Assembly (NCBI RefSeq): GCF_020164435.1
Contig: NZ_JAIUDQ010000009.1
Coordinates: 62,001-126,000 of the forward strand
DNA length: 64,000 nt
Source of the DNA: Phyllobacterium lublinensis
GTDB lineage: Bacteria; Pseudomonadota; Alphaproteobacteria; Rhizobiales; Rhizobiaceae
Direction of reading: 5' to 3'
The number at the start of each line of letters is the position of its first letter. Positions within the stretch are counted from its first letter, which is position 1. A model generated the notes under the pieces. That model did not search any database, had not been told where the DNA came from, and saw nothing but the letters and a program-made list of their open reading frames with translations. Position numbers and translations under genes: made by a program. Positions 44,985 through 57,153 of the stretch are shown here, piece by piece.

Positions 44985-47597
44985 ATGAACGTTGTCGTCG
45001 TCGAATCGCCTGCCAAGGCCAAAACAATCAATAAATATCTGGGTTCGGGTTACAAGGTCCTGGCATCGTTTGGCCATGTGCGGGATCTGCCCGCAAAGGA
45101 TGGCTCCGTTCGTCCCGACGATGATTTTTCGATGTCGTGGGAGGTTGACTCCGCTTCGTCCAAGCGACTGAGCGACATCGTGAAGGCGCTGAAGGAGAGT
45201 GACGGGCTCATCCTTGCAACCGATCCGGATCGTGAGGGTGAAGCCATTTCCTGGCATGTGCTCGAGGTCCTGCAGCAGAAAAAGGCTATCGGCAAGAAGC
45301 CCGTGAAGCGGGTCGTGTTCAATGCGATCACAAAAGGCGCCGTGCTCGACGCCATGGCCAATCCCCGCGACATCGATATGCCCCTGGTCGATGCCTACCT
45401 GGCACGGCGTGCGCTGGACTATCTGTTCGGCTTCACGCTGTCGCCCGTTTTATGGCGCAAATTGCCCGGGGCCCGCTCGGCCGGCCGAGTGCAATCGGTG
45501 GCCTTGCGCCTTGTCGCCGACCGGGAAGCGGAAATCGAACGCTTTGTCCGTGAGGAATACTGGAATATCGCAGCGCTTCTGAAGACGCCGCGCAATGACG
45601 GCTTCGAGGCGAGACTGGTTGCTGTCGACGGCAAGAAGCTCGGCAAGCTGGACATCAAGAACGGCGAACAGGCCGGCGACATCCGCACCATGCTCGAAGG
45701 TGCGGCCTTCAAGGCGGCTTCTGTGGAAGCAAAGCCGATCAAGCGCAGCCCCGGACCTCCTTTCACGACTTCAAGCCTGCAGCAGGCGGCCTCCGGTCAG
45801 CTCGGCTTTACGCCCTCGCGCACCATGCAGATTGCACAGAAGCTGTATGAAGGCATGGACCTGGGAACCGAGACCGCGGGCCTGATCACCTATATGCGAA
45901 CCGACGGCGTGCAGATGGCACCCGAGGCCATCCAGGCCGCCCGCCAGACCATCGGAAAAGTATTCGGCGAAAAGTACGTGCCCGAGAAGCCGCGCTTCTA
46001 CGCAACCAAGGCAAAGAATGCCCAGGAGGCGCACGAGGCGATCCGCCCGACCGATTTCAATCGCCATCCCAAGGACATGCGTCAGTTTCTTGATGCTGAC
46101 CAGGCAAGACTTTACGAATTGATCTGGAAGCGCGCCATTGCCAGCCAGATGCAGTCAGCCGACATCGAACGGACGACTGTGGAAATCGAGGCGCAGAATG
46201 GTTCGCGTAGCGCCCAGCTGCGTGCCACGGGTTCAGTCGTGCGCTTCGATGGCTTCCTCGGTGCCTATACGGATCACCGCGAGGAAGAGGATGTCGACGA
46301 GGACAGCGCACGTCTTCCCGAGATTCGCGCTGGCGAGGCACTCATCCGCGAACAGATCAACGCAACGCAACACTCGACCGAACCGCCGCCCCGCTATTCG
46401 GAAGCGACGCTCATCAAGAAAATGGAAGAGCTGGGCATTGGCCGCCCCTCCACCTACGCGGCAACGCTCGCTACACTTCGCGACCGGGAATACATAACCA
46501 TCGAAAAGCGCAAGCTGATTCCGGAAGCCAAGGGCCGATTGGTCATTGCTTTCCTGGAAAGCTTCTTCAAACGCTACGTGGAATACGACTTCACGGCCGG
46601 TCTTGAGGAAAAGCTCGACGAGATTTCTGACGGAAAGCTCAAATGGAAAGACGTTCTGCGCGATTTCTGGACAGATTTCTTCGGCTCGATTGACGGCATC
46701 AAGGAACTTCGCGTTACCAACGTCCTTGATGCGCTGAATGACCAGCTTGGGCCGCTCGTATTCCCGCCTCGCGAGGATGGAAGCGATCCGCGCATCTGCC
46801 AGCTGTGCGGGACAGGCAATCTTTCGCTCAAGCTCGGCAAATATGGTGCCTTTGTCGGTTGCTCGAACTATCCGGAATGCAAATTCACCCGCCAGCTCGG
46901 CGGCAGTGAAGCGGCAAACGAGAACGGCAACGGCGGCGACGAACCGAAACTGCTCGGCAAGGACCCCTATACCGGCGAAGACATTACCGCGCGCAATGGT
47001 CGTTTCGGCCCCTATATCCAGCGTGGCGAGGGCAAGGAAGCCAAGCGTGCCAGCCTGCCGAAAGGCTGGTCGTTCGACACGATGGACCATGAGAAGGCAC
47101 TGGCACTGTTGTCACTGCCCCGCGATGTCGGCCAGCACCCTGAATCCACCAAGATGATCTCGGCCGGGATCGGGCGCTATGGTCCCTATATCGCCCACGA
47201 TGGGACCTATGCAAATCTCGAGAGCGCAGAGGACGTGTTTTCGATCGGGCTCAACCGGGCCGTCACGGTGCTTGCAGAAAAGCAGGCCAAGGGACCCGGA
47301 CGCGGACGCGGTACACCAGCGGCACTCAAGGAGCTGGGCGAACACCCCGATGGTGGTGTGATCACCGTTCGGGACGGCAAGTATGGCCCCTATGTCAACT
47401 GGGGCAAGGTGAACGCCACGCTGCCCAAGGGCAAGGACCCGGCTGTCGTGACGGTCGAGGAAGCCCTTGCCATGATCGCCGAAAAGGCCGGTGCCAAAGG
47501 CACGAAGAAGGCTCCCGCCAAGCGTGCCGCAGCGACCAAGAAGCCCGCTGCCAAGAAACCCGCTGCGAAAAAAGTAGCAACCAAAAAAGCAAGTTAA
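44985..47597 (+). CDS. topA: DNA topoisomerase I
   Basis: TopA relaxes negative supercoils. The 870-residue protein has the TOPRIM domain (E7 in VVESPAKAK, and D80, D82, E84 in TDPDREGE), the catalytic tyrosine Y303 in GLITYMRTDG, one four-cysteine zinc finger (CQLC... CSNYPEC, near 605-635) and topoisomerase repeats. The C-terminus is a lysine/alanine-rich tail (TKKAPAKRAAATKKPAAKK), common for binding DNA or RNA polymerase. ATG 44985 matches the family start; ATG 44955 is an alternative. Confidence 0.95.
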   Translation: MNVVVVESPAKAKTINKYLGSGYKVLASFGHVRDLPAKDGSVRPDDDFSMSWEVDSASSKRLSDIVKALKESDGLILATDPDREGEAISWHVLEVLQQKKAIGKKPVKRVVFNAITKGAVLDAMANPRDIDMPLVDAYLARRALDYLFGFTLSPVLWRKLPGARSAGRVQSVALRLVADREAEIERFVREEYWNIAALLKTPRNDGFEARLVAVDGKKLGKLDIKNGEQAGDIRTMLEGAAFKAASVEAKPIKRSPGPPFTTSSLQQAASGQLGFTPSRTMQIAQKLYEGMDLGTETAGLITYMRTDGVQMAPEAIQAARQTIGKVFGEKYVPEKPRFYATKAKNAQEAHEAIRPTDFNRHPKDMRQFLDADQARLYELIWKRAIASQMQSADIERTTVEIEAQNGSRSAQLRATGSVVRFDGFLGAYTDHREEEDVDEDSARLPEIRAGEALIREQINATQHSTEPPPRYSEATLIKKMEELGIGRPSTYAATLATLRDREYITIEKRKLIPEAKGRLVIAFLESFFKRYVEYDFTAGLEEKLDEISDGKLKWKDVLRDFWTDFFGSIDGIKELRVTNVLDALNDQLGPLVFPPREDGSDPRICQLCGTGNLSLKLGKYGAFVGCSNYPECKFTRQLGGSEAANENGNGGDEPKLLGKDPYTGEDITARNGRFGPYIQRGEGKEAKRASLPKGWSFDTMDHEKALALLSLPRDVGQHPESTKMISAGIGRYGPYIAHDGTYANLESAEDVFSIGLNRAVTVLAEKQAKGPGRGRGTPAALKELGEHPDGGVITVRDGKYGPYVNWGKVNATLPKGKDPAVVTVEEALAMIAEKAGAKGTKKAPAKRAAATKKPAAKKPAAKKVATKKAS

Positions 47598-47607
47598 GGA
47601 AAATCCA

Positions 47608-49928
<2,321 letters not shown>

Positions 49929-49932
<4 letters not shown>

Positions 49933-50360
49933 CGGTACAGACTTTTGGCGCGGACAACGCCCCGGCAAGACCGGCACGCCCGGTCGGGCGGGCCATGTGG
50001 CGCGGTTTCCGCTGCCGCTGCCCGCATTGCGGCGAAGGCAGGCTCTTTCGCGCCTTCGTGAAGTCCGTCGATAATTGTTCGGTTTGCGGTGAGGATTATA
50101 CCCATCAGCGCGCGGACGATTTCCCCGCCTACATAACCATCACAATTGTCGGTCATATTGTGCTTGGAGGGTTTCTTGCGGTTGAAACGCTGGTTTTGCT
50201 GTCGAACTGGGTACATCTGGCCATATGGGTGCCGTTGACAATCCTGATGTCTATAGCGCTGTTGCAGCCGATCAAGGGTGCGATCATTGGTTTGCAATGG
50301 GCAAATTACATGCATGGTTTCGGTGGCGAGACCGACGACTTGGAGCCATCGGACCAGTGA
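49929..50360 (+). CDS. DUF983 family membrane protein
   Basis: A 143-residue protein. The N-terminal zinc-ribbon-like part has CRCPHCGEGRLF and CSVCGEDY (four cysteines), followed by two membrane spans (about 72-92 and 98-118). This is the DUF983 pattern; function unknown. Its start overlaps the rnr stop by four bases (ATGA), so it is translated with rnr. Confidence 0.88.
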
Positions 50361-50364
50361 TCTC

Positions 50365-51111
50365 ATGGCAATAGCGCCTGTTACCAGCCTCGACACATCG
50401 GCATCGGATCGGGCACGCCTGGTCAGGGTGCGGCCGCGGGACGCGGCATCGCTGTTGCTGGTCGACCGTTCGGGCAAGGACCTGCGCATTCTCATGGGCA
50501 AGCGCCACATGCGTCACGTGTTCATGCCCGGCAAGTTTGTTTTCCCCGGAGGGCGCACGGAAGCTGCAGATGGACGCATTTCCGCCATTGCCGAACTTTC
50601 TGCCCCCGATCAGGCGAAGCTTCTCGATGGCATGGGCAGCCGCTCGAGCATCCAGCGCTGCCGGGCGCTGGGACTTTCAGCGATACGCGAGACCTACGAA
50701 GAGGCCGGGCTTCTTCTCGGGCGGCGGGCTGTCGATCGTCCCGACATCACCCACCCGGACTGGAGCGCTTTCGTCGAGCGCAACATTCATCCCGATCTTT
50801 CCGTGCTGCGTTATTTTGCGAGGGCAACGACGCCACCCGGTGGCTCACGTCGTTTCGACACGCGATTCTTCCTCGCCTACCGCGATGCTGTGGCCGATAC
50901 TCTGCCAGAGGCCACGGGACCGTCGCAAGAACTCGAAGAATTGTGCTGGCTCCCGTTCTCCCAGGCAACACAACTCGACATTCCCGAGATCACCCGCATC
51001 ATCATCAGGGAAGCCGAGGCTGTTCTGGCGAGCAATCCGACGCTGGAGCCCGGCAATCCCGTCATTCAATACCGCATGAAATATGGGCGATTCGTCCGAG
51101 AGGTCTTTTAG
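50365..51111 (+). CDS. NUDIX hydrolase
   Basis: A 248-residue NUDIX protein. The Nudix box is split by an insertion, GKFVFPGGRTE then AIRETYEEAGLLLG (RExxEEAG, glutamates that bind metal), as in the longer NUDT19/YfcD-like group. Substrate unknown (nucleoside diphosphate or CoA derivatives are typical). The start is 4 bases after the DUF983 stop. The last base of the stop codon is the first base of the repeat element at 51111-51461. Confidence 0.88.
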   Translation: MAIAPVTSLDTSASDRARLVRVRPRDAASLLLVDRSGKDLRILMGKRHMRHVFMPGKFVFPGGRTEAADGRISAIAELSAPDQAKLLDGMGSRSSIQRCRALGLSAIRETYEEAGLLLGRRAVDRPDITHPDWSAFVERNIHPDLSVLRYFARATTPPGGSRRFDTRFFLAYRDAVADTLPEATGPSQELEELCWLPFSQATQLDIPEITRIIIREAEAVLASNPTLEPGNPVIQYRMKYGRFVREVF

Positions 51112-51461
51112 AGCCTTTCATGATTACACGAAATCATTCTGTTTCTCGTTTGGGGCGGCGGTCCACCAGGAAGGGCGCGAAGGCCGATGTGGTGCATCGA
51201 GCGAGCGGCCTGACGCCGTGGGCGCCCGCCAAACGGAAACCCAGCCGTTGGTTTGCAGATGCAGACCAACAAGCTGTCAAACCCGCTGATCGAATTATCC
51301 GCGTTTCTCCTAAACGCGGTTCGATCAGTGGGCCGGGCAGGTTTGGGCCAAATCCTTCGGCCTTCGGCTTGTCCGGGCGACCAGCCCGGCCTTCGCCTCA
51401 GCCCTCGACCTTGTCCCAAACCTTCACCGGCAGAATGGTTCCGTGGAACCATGAAAGGCTC
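51111..51461. mobile_element. 351-bp non-autonomous element with 31-bp terminal inverted repeats
   Basis: The left end (51111-51141) and right end (51431-51461) are inverted copies matching at 27 of 31 positions; the outer 12 bases GAGCCTTTCATG/CATGAAAGGCTC are perfect. Inside are further inverted repeats: TGATCGAA ttat CCGCGTTT (51287-51306) pairs with AAACGCGG TTCGATCA (51312-51327), and AGGTTTGGG pairs with CCCAAACCT near the right end. No transposase frame is present. The plan resembles MITEs and the rhizobial intergenic mosaic elements (RIME); I cannot assign a named family. Confidence 0.75.
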
Positions 51462-51467
51462 TAATCC

Positions 51468-52643
51468 ATGGATGCAACGCAGACGTCTGACCTGACGGCA
51501 GTCCGGTCTTCCTGGCGCGCGCTTGTCGCAGCCATCGCAACGATCAGCTCGGTTGGCGTGGCCATCGGCCTCGGCATTCCGCTCCTGAGCGTCATTCTGG
51601 AAGGCCGTGGCCATTCAGCCACGATGATCGGCCTCAACGCTGCCGTTGCCGGAATTGCGTCGATCATCGCGGCGCCATTTGCAGCCCCCATTGCAGCTCG
51701 ATTCGGTGTTGTGCCGACGCTCCTCGCCATGCTTGTCATTGGCGCTTTTTCCTTTGCCGGATTCCATTTTTTCACCGAATTCTGGATGTGGGTCGTACTG
51801 CGCGTCTTTCTGCATTTCGCGTTGACGATGCTCTTCATCCTGTCGGAATATTGGATCAACGCCGCTGCGCCGCCCGAGAGGCGCGGTCTCGTGCTCGGCA
51901 TCTATGCTACCGTATTGTCGATGGGTTTCGCCCTCGGTCCGTGGCTGTTTTCGCGGGTCGGCAGCGTGGGCATCATGCCGTTTGCCATTGGCTTCGGGAT
52001 CATCATCTTTGCCATGCTTCCGGTACTCCTCGCGTGGAAAGAGAGCCCGGATTTCCATGAGGAAGAACATGTACCATTTGCGCCATTCATCTGGGCCGTA
52101 CCGACCGCTACCGCTGCGGTCTTCGTCTTCGGCGCTGTCGAAACCGGCGGCTTTGCGCTGTTTCCTGTATTCGGGGCCCGTATCGGCTACAGCGAGGCCA
52201 ATGCAGCGCTGTTGCTGACGACGATCGGACTTGGCAATGTACTGCTCCAGATCCCGATCGGGCTGCTCAGCGACCATGTGAACGACCGGCGCAAGATCCT
52301 GCTGGCCTGTGCATTGATAGGGCTTGCGGGCATGTGTGTGCTGCCATTCATTTCCGCCAACTGGTATCTCGTGGCTGCACTGCTTTTCGTCTGGGGCGGC
52401 GTCGTCGCCGGTCTCTATACGGTTGGCCTGGCGCATCTCGGGTCACAGCTTACCGGCCGCGAGCTGGCATCCGCAAATGCCGCATTCGTGTTCTGCTATG
52501 CAATCGGTATGCTGGTTGGTCCCCAAGCGATTGGCATCGGCATGGATCTCATGGGTCCTCAGGGGTTCTCTGTTGCGCTTGCAACCTTTTTTGCGGCCTA
52601 TGCGATTCTTGTCGGGTCGCGCCTCATCAGCCGCAGGGGCTAG
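51468..52643 (+). CDS. MFS transporter
   Basis: A 391-residue polytopic protein with about 12 membrane spans in two halves. The intracellular loop motif of the major facilitator superfamily appears in degenerate form (FAAPIAARFG after span 2, and LSDHVNDRRK after span 8). An acidic/charged loop WKESPDFHEEEH separates the halves. Substrate unknown; drug or metabolite export are the usual annotations. The ATG lies six bases after the right end of the 351-bp element, so its promoter or leader may be supplied by the element. Confidence 0.87.
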   Translation: MDATQTSDLTAVRSSWRALVAAIATISSVGVAIGLGIPLLSVILEGRGHSATMIGLNAAVAGIASIIAAPFAAPIAARFGVVPTLLAMLVIGAFSFAGFHFFTEFWMWVVLRVFLHFALTMLFILSEYWINAAAPPERRGLVLGIYATVLSMGFALGPWLFSRVGSVGIMPFAIGFGIIIFAMLPVLLAWKESPDFHEEEHVPFAPFIWAVPTATAAVFVFGAVETGGFALFPVFGARIGYSEANAALLLTTIGLGNVLLQIPIGLLSDHVNDRRKILLACALIGLAGMCVLPFISANWYLVAALLFVWGGVVAGLYTVGLAHLGSQLTGRELASANAAFVFCYAIGMLVGPQAIGIGMDLMGPQGFSVALATFFAAYAILVGSRLISRRG

Positions 52644-52959
52644 CATTACAACCAACACGCGCCTGGAATCAGCAGCAACAATGTCATATTGCGCTTGGAG
52701 TGAGGGACGAGCTTTCGCTCGCCTCCCTTTCCTTATAGGTTGAATTGAACCCGGAACACGACTTGCCAGCCAGTCCGGGTTCTTTTCACTGTAAAAGTGA
52801 TGCTAAGTGGATGTCTTGCGAGCGAATAAATCGATGAGACCATCGAGCTAGGCTTGACTTTTCACCCGGTTCGGTTAAGTGTCCGGCCGAATTTCCGCTT
52901 ATAGCCACGCTGCTGGACTTGAATAGCGGTCCTCAATAATCAGAACAGGTAAACTGAAA
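52644..52959. other. 316-base gap before rpmG
   Basis: It holds the terminator-like stem listed next and a candidate rpmG promoter (TTGACT at 52854-52859; TTAAGT at 52875-52880, spacer 15). No gene is seen. Confidence 0.5.
52703..52732 (+). terminator. Terminator-like stem after the MFS gene
   Basis: GGGA-CGAGC and GCTCG-CC-TCCC form a bulged stem with a TTTC loop, followed by TTTCCTT. It lies about 60 bases past the MFS stop. Confidence 0.6.
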
Positions 52960-53127
52960 ATGGCTAAGGCTGCGAATATCAAGATCAAGCTTCTGTCGAC
53001 CGCTGATACCGGTTTCTTCTACGTTACGAGCAAGAACAGCCGTACCAAGACGGAGAAGATGTCCTTCCGCAAGTACGACCCGGTCGCACGCAAGCATGTT
53101 GAATTCAAGGAAACCAAGATCAAGTAA
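52960..53127 (+). CDS. rpmG: 50S ribosomal protein L33
   Basis: A 55-residue protein beginning [20 protein letters not shown] and ending [10 protein letters not shown], the full length of L33. It lacks the four-cysteine zinc motif (the zinc-independent C- form). It is monocistronic, with a bidirectional terminator directly after it. AGGT lies 11 bases before the ATG, so the binding site is weak in spacing. Confidence 0.96.
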   Translation: MAKAANIKIKLLSTADTGFFYVTSKNSRTKTEKMSFRKYDPVARKHVEFKETKIK

Positions 53128-53142
53128 CCTCGGTCGTCCTGA

Positions 53143-53178
53143 AAACAAAAATGCCGCCCTCGGGCGGCATTTTTGTTT
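53143..53178. terminator. Bidirectional rho-independent terminator between rpmG and pleD
   Basis: ATGCCGCCC and GGCGGCAT with a TCG loop form a strong stem with A-rich (53142-53150) and T-rich (53170-53178) sides, so it works on both strands: it ends rpmG and the convergent pleD. Confidence 0.9.
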
Positions 53179-53195
53179 GTAGTGGCCTGCTTCGT

Positions 53196-54572
53196 TCAGG
53201 CTGCAGCCGAGACCACCTTGTTTCGGCCCGACGCTTTGGCACCGTAGAGTGCTTCGTCTGCGCGCTTGAGGAGGCTCTGCACATTGTCATCCTTCGGCAT
53301 TACGCTGGCAATGCCGATGCTGATGGTCACCGGAACGCTGGTGCCCAACTGATTGACGGCAAAAGGCGTCGAAGCCACCTCACGCCTGATCCGCTCAGCC
53401 ACAATGGCCGCCAGGGCCGCGTCGGTGTCCGGCATGACTATGAAGAACTCCTCGCCCCCATAGCGACTGGCGAGATCGCTGCCGCGGACATTGCGCCGAA
53501 GGCGACGGGCAAACTCGCGCAATACCTCGTCGCCGCCATCGTGCCCATGGGTATCATTGATGAGCTTGAACCGGTCGATATCCGTCATCAGAATCGAAAG
53601 CGGACGCTGCCGGTCCACTGCGCGCTTGAACAATGTCGCGAGATGGGTTTCGAGATAGAGGCGATTGTGCAGCCCGGTCAGGCTGTCGGTCACTGCCAAT
53701 TCGTAGGTCTTAACGACGCTGGCGCGCAGGCCGTCGTGATAAGCCTTGCGGCGCAGTTGCGTGCGCAGTCTGGCCAGCAATTCATTCGGATTAAGGGGGC
53801 GTATCAGATAGTCGTTTACACCGAGTTCCAGGGCGCGCCTGATCAATGTTTCCTCGCCCTGATCCGCCACCAGAACGATGGGCAATGAACGCGTATTGTC
53901 GAGTGATCGCAACTGCGCACAAATTCGCAGAGGATCGAACGCGGCAAAGTTTGAGGCAATGATCAGACAGTCGTGATTGCCCTGGATGGCGTCAATAAAG
54001 CCCATCTGAGGGTCAGTCTGCACATCGACGCTGCCCTGGTCGCCCAAAATGCGCCGTATCCGTTCCACGCTCTCCGGCCGCTCATCGATCAGCAATATCC
54101 GGGCATTCTTGAGCCCCTCGCCACCGGCAGGAAATCTGAGTATTGATTCCAGACCGACATCGCGGGTCGTGGCGACACGCAGGCGCAGTTCGTCGGTAAG
54201 GTTTTTCAACCTTACCAAGCTCTTCACGCGTGCAAGAAGTTGCAAATCGTTGACAGGTTTGGTCAAAAAATCGTCTGCCCCGAAATTCAGTCCGGTGATC
54301 CGGTCCGAATCCTGATCGAGTGCGGTGACAAGGATGACGGGGATGTGCGCGGTTGACGGACTTGTCTTCAATCGGCGACAGACCTCGAAGCCATCCAACC
54401 CGGGCATCATGACATCCAGCAGTATCACATCGACATTGCTGGTGTCGCAAATCTCAAGTGCTTCATAGCCGTCCGATGCGGTGACGACTTCATAATATTC
54501 AGCGCTTAGCCGCGCCTCCAGAAGCTTCACATTAGCAGGTACATCGTCAACAACAAGAATTCGGGCCGTCAT
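53196..54572 (-). CDS. pleD: Response regulator diguanylate cyclase PleD
   Basis: A 458-residue REC-REC-GGDEF protein that makes c-di-GMP when phosphorylated and controls polar development. The first receiver has the phospho-acceptor D53 (LLDVMMPGLDG). The second (about 155-270) lacks one, serving as dimer adaptor. The cyclase site is GGEEF (372-376) and the product-inhibition I-site RGSD (RxxD) is at 363-366. It begins two bases after the divK stop; TTG 54578 is an unlikely earlier start. Confidence 0.95.
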   Translation of the reverse strand: MTARILVVDDVPANVKLLEARLSAEYYEVVTASDGYEALEICDTSNVDVILLDVMMPGLDGFEVCRRLKTSPSTAHIPVILVTALDQDSDRITGLNFGADDFLTKPVNDLQLLARVKSLVRLKNLTDELRLRVATTRDVGLESILRFPAGGEGLKNARILLIDERPESVERIRRILGDQGSVDVQTDPQMGFIDAIQGNHDCLIIASNFAAFDPLRICAQLRSLDNTRSLPIVLVADQGEETLIRRALELGVNDYLIRPLNPNELLARLRTQLRRKAYHDGLRASVVKTYELAVTDSLTGLHNRLYLETHLATLFKRAVDRQRPLSILMTDIDRFKLINDTHGHDGGDEVLREFARRLRRNVRGSDLASRYGGEEFFIVMPDTDAALAAIVAERIRREVASTPFAVNQLGTSVPVTISIGIASVMPKDDNVQSLLKRADEALYGAKASGRNKVVSAAA

Positions 54573-54574
54573 GG

Positions 54575-54946
54575 TCAAGCATCGCCAAGGTAGGATTTGA
54601 TCGTTTCGATGAATTTCGGCACCGAGATCGGCTTCGAGATATAGGCCTCGCAGCCTCCTTGCCTGATGCGTTCTTCGTCGCCCTTCATTGCGAAAGCGGT
54701 CACAGCAATGATCGGAATCACATGGAGATCGTCATCGGCCTTCAACCACTTGGTGACTTCGAGGCCAGACACTTCCGGCAACTGGATATCCATGAGGATC
54801 AGGTCCGGCCGATGTTCCCTCGCAAGATCAAGTGCTTCCAGGCCGTTGCGCGTGCGGATGGTTTCGTAGCCGCTGGCTTCGATAAGATCGCGGAAGAGCT
54901 TCATGTTGAGCTCGTTGTCCTCGACGATCATAACTTTCTTTACCAT
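54575..54946 (-). CDS. divK: Cell-cycle response regulator DivK
   Basis: A 123-residue single-domain response regulator starting [20 protein letters not shown], the DivK signature, with phospho-acceptor D53 ([11 protein letters not shown]), and the switch threonine and lysine in [10 protein letters not shown] and YISKPISV. In the Caulobacter/Brucella pathway, DivK~P acts on the CckA-CtrA axis. ATG 54946 is favoured by AGGAAA eight bases upstream. divK-pleD is the usual operon. Confidence 0.96.
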   Translation of the reverse strand: MVKKVMIVEDNELNMKLFRDLIEASGYETIRTRNGLEALDLAREHRPDLILMDIQLPEVSGLEVTKWLKADDDLHVIPIIAVTAFAMKGDEERIRQGGCEAYISKPISVPKFIETIKSYLGDA

Positions 54947-55255
54947 CGGCATTTTCCTGTTGATCATGCTTGAAAGCCGCATGCCGCCCGTCAAGTTCTA
55001 TGAGACAAAGATCATATCGCTGCCCCAACTATATGGATGCATTTGATAACCTGTGATGATTGATGAAAAGGAAACTCTACAGCCCAATCCCGAAATGCTG
55101 CTGATCATGTTTAACCAAGGATTTATTGAACATCTTCTTTTGATCATATTCAACCGGCTACAACGATTTTGGGACAACGAAACGGGGGGTAATCCTATCA
55201 TGAGCACCCGCGTTGGACTGGCGAGACGCGGAAAAACATGGGGCACAGGGAATAA
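54947..55255. other. 309-base divergent promoter region (divK / DUF3572)
   Basis: No gene seen. Near 55110-55124 TTAACCAAGGATTTA resembles a CtrA half-paired site (TTAA-N7-TTAA with one mismatch), which would suit divK, but this is weak. Confidence 0.4.
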
Positions 55256-55540
55256 ATGAAGAATCAGATCGACACTGGCGATGCGGAAACATTGGCAATC
55301 AATTCTTTGGTATTTCTGGCTGAGGATGGTGAGTTGCTTGCCCGGTTCCTCGCATTGACCGGAGTTTCCGCCGACGAGATTCGCACGGCTGCCGGCGAGC
55401 CGGGATTTCTTGCTGGCGTACTGCAATTCTACCTTGGTCACGAACCGACACTGATGCGCTATTGCGAGGCGACGGGAACGGATCCTGCCCACTTTCAGGA
55501 AGCACTTCGGCTCCTGCCCGGTGGCAGGGAGGACATATGA
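55256..55540 (+). CDS. DUF3572 family protein
   Basis: A 94-residue helical, acidic protein (AETLAINSLVFLAEDGELLARFLALTG and DPAHFQEALRLLPGG) matching DUF3572. It is conserved next to divK/dinB in this order. Function unknown. It precedes dinB on the same strand, but a separate SOS box lies between, so dinB can be transcribed alone. Confidence 0.84.
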   Translation: MKNQIDTGDAETLAINSLVFLAEDGELLARFLALTGVSADEIRTAAGEPGFLAGVLQFYLGHEPTLMRYCEATGTDPAHFQEALRLLPGGREDI

Positions 55541-55604
55541 TTGAATGGTTGATAGCCCATTGTCCGTGATTGTAATGCCCCAGCTCCTCCGATAAGGTCG
55601 GCAT

Positions 55605-55619
55605 GTTCCTTTTATGTTC
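55605..55619 (+). promoter_or_regulatory. LexA (SOS) box upstream of dinB
   Basis: The sequence GTTC-CTTTTAT-GTTC is a perfect GTTC-N7-GTTC alphaproteobacterial LexA site in the gap before dinB, 98 bases ahead of its ATG. Confidence 0.88.
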
Positions 55620-55716
55620 CGAACTCTGGCACATGGCGCCTCCTTGAAGCGGTTTGCAATCGGCACCCACACCCTTTGCGTGGAGGCACCTTCATCCGGA
55701 AACAGAGCTGACTACC

Positions 55717-57054
55717 ATGACCGCAAACCGCTCCAACAATCCGCGATTCGGCTTTTGCCGTGACTGCCTGGCCGCGCAGCCATCCGAAGGGCGGCGTTGC
55801 CACGTTTGCGGCAGTCCGCGTCTTCTGCGCCATCCGGAACTTTACCGCTTGAGCATTGCTCACGTGGACTGCGATGCCTTCTACGCTTCTGTCGAAAAGC
55901 GCGACAATCCGGACCTGCAAGACAAGCCCGTGATTATCGGCGGAGGAAAACGCGGTGTCGTATCAACAGCTTGTTACGTTGCCCGCATCCACGGCGTTAA
56001 GTCTGCCATGCCGATGTTTAAGGCGCTGGAAGCCTGTCCGCATGCCGTCGTGATCCGGCCCGACATGGAGAAATATGTCAGGGTTGGGCGCGAGATCCGC
56101 CAGATGATGCGTGATTTGACACCCCTCGTCGAACCGCTGTCGATCGACGAGGCTTTTCTCGACCTCTCCGGCACCGAGCGCCTGCACCACGATCCGCCGG
56201 CACGCGTGATGGCGCAGTTCTCCAATCGCGTGGAGCGGGAAATGGGCCTTTCGGTTTCGGTGGGGATTTCCTATTGCAAATTCCTCGCCAAGATCGCTTC
56301 GGACTTCGACAAACCCCGCGGGTTTTCCATTATCGGCGAAGAAGAAGCCCTCACCTTCCTGGCCGACAAGCCGGTTACGATGATCTGGGGTGTCGGCAAG
56401 GCTTTTGCTGCGACGCTGGAGCGTGACGGAATCCGTACCATCGGGCAATTGCAAACCATGGAGCTCGGACCGCTCATGGCGGCGTACGGGATCATGGGTC
56501 AGCGGCTACATCGCCTCTCACGCGGGCTGGACAACCGCCGCGTGGAGCCGGAGAGCGAAAGCAAGAGTGTTTCCGCAGAGACTACCTTCAACGAGGATAT
56601 TGCGTCGCTCGATAAACTCGTCCCGATCCTGCGCTCGCTGTCGGAGAAGGTCTCCCGGCGCCTCAAAGCTGCGGACATCGCCGGTCGCACTGTCGTGCTC
56701 AAACTGAAGTCGCGCGATTTCAAGCTCCGGACCAGGAGCCGGCAGCTTGCCGATCCGACACAGCTTGCTGACCGCATTTTTCGTACGGGACTGTCATTGC
56801 TAGAGAAGGAAATCGATGGAACGCGGTTTCGCCTCATCGGAATCGGTGTCAGTGACCTCGGCGATGATAACCGGGCCGATCCGCTCGATCTCGTTGACAC
56901 GCAGGCAACAAAACGTGCAGTTGCTGAGTCGGCCATCGACAAGCTCCGCGGGAAATTCGGAAACAATGCTGTCGAGACCGGGTACACATTCGGGAAGTTC
57001 AAATCTCGAACAACCAATCCTCCCGATGAAATCGATTCGAGCGAAAACGGTTAG
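55717..57054 (+). CDS. dinB: DNA polymerase IV (DinB) with N-terminal zinc ribbon
   Basis: A 445-residue Y-family polymerase. A zinc-ribbon-like start (C14, C17, C28, C31 in CRDC and CHVC) precedes the palm, with D51 and D53 (HVDCDAF) and SIDEAFLD (D144, E145). A helix-hairpin-helix thumb and a little-finger domain follow. DinB bypasses damaged bases with low fidelity. ATG 55717 gives the zinc ribbon; a TTG at 55654 extends further. An SOS box lies upstream. The other Y-family gene in the window (747-1991) lacks this zinc ribbon. Confidence 0.95.
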   Translation: MTANRSNNPRFGFCRDCLAAQPSEGRRCHVCGSPRLLRHPELYRLSIAHVDCDAFYASVEKRDNPDLQDKPVIIGGGKRGVVSTACYVARIHGVKSAMPMFKALEACPHAVVIRPDMEKYVRVGREIRQMMRDLTPLVEPLSIDEAFLDLSGTERLHHDPPARVMAQFSNRVEREMGLSVSVGISYCKFLAKIASDFDKPRGFSIIGEEEALTFLADKPVTMIWGVGKAFAATLERDGIRTIGQLQTMELGPLMAAYGIMGQRLHRLSRGLDNRRVEPESESKSVSAETTFNEDIASLDKLVPILRSLSEKVSRRLKAADIAGRTVVLKLKSRDFKLRTRSRQLADPTQLADRIFRTGLSLLEKEIDGTRFRLIGIGVSDLGDDNRADPLDLVDTQATKRAVAESAIDKLRGKFGNNAVETGYTFGKFKSRTTNPPDEIDSSENG

Positions 57055-57153
57055 CTTTTGAACACGTTTCACCGAATTTGATGCAGGAATTGCCTGATTT
57101 GGTCGAAGAATCTCGCTCAGGAGCTGCAATCTGAATGTATCAGGTTGAAATTC

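Noticed and set aside
51108..51614. Frames on both strands inside the 351-bp element
   Set aside because: Arg/Pro-rich shadows of palindromic DNA; no transposase motif, so the element is treated as non-coding.
55110..55124. CtrA-like site before divK
   Set aside because: One mismatch to TTAA-N7-TTAA; such matches are common in AT-rich gaps and there is no further support.
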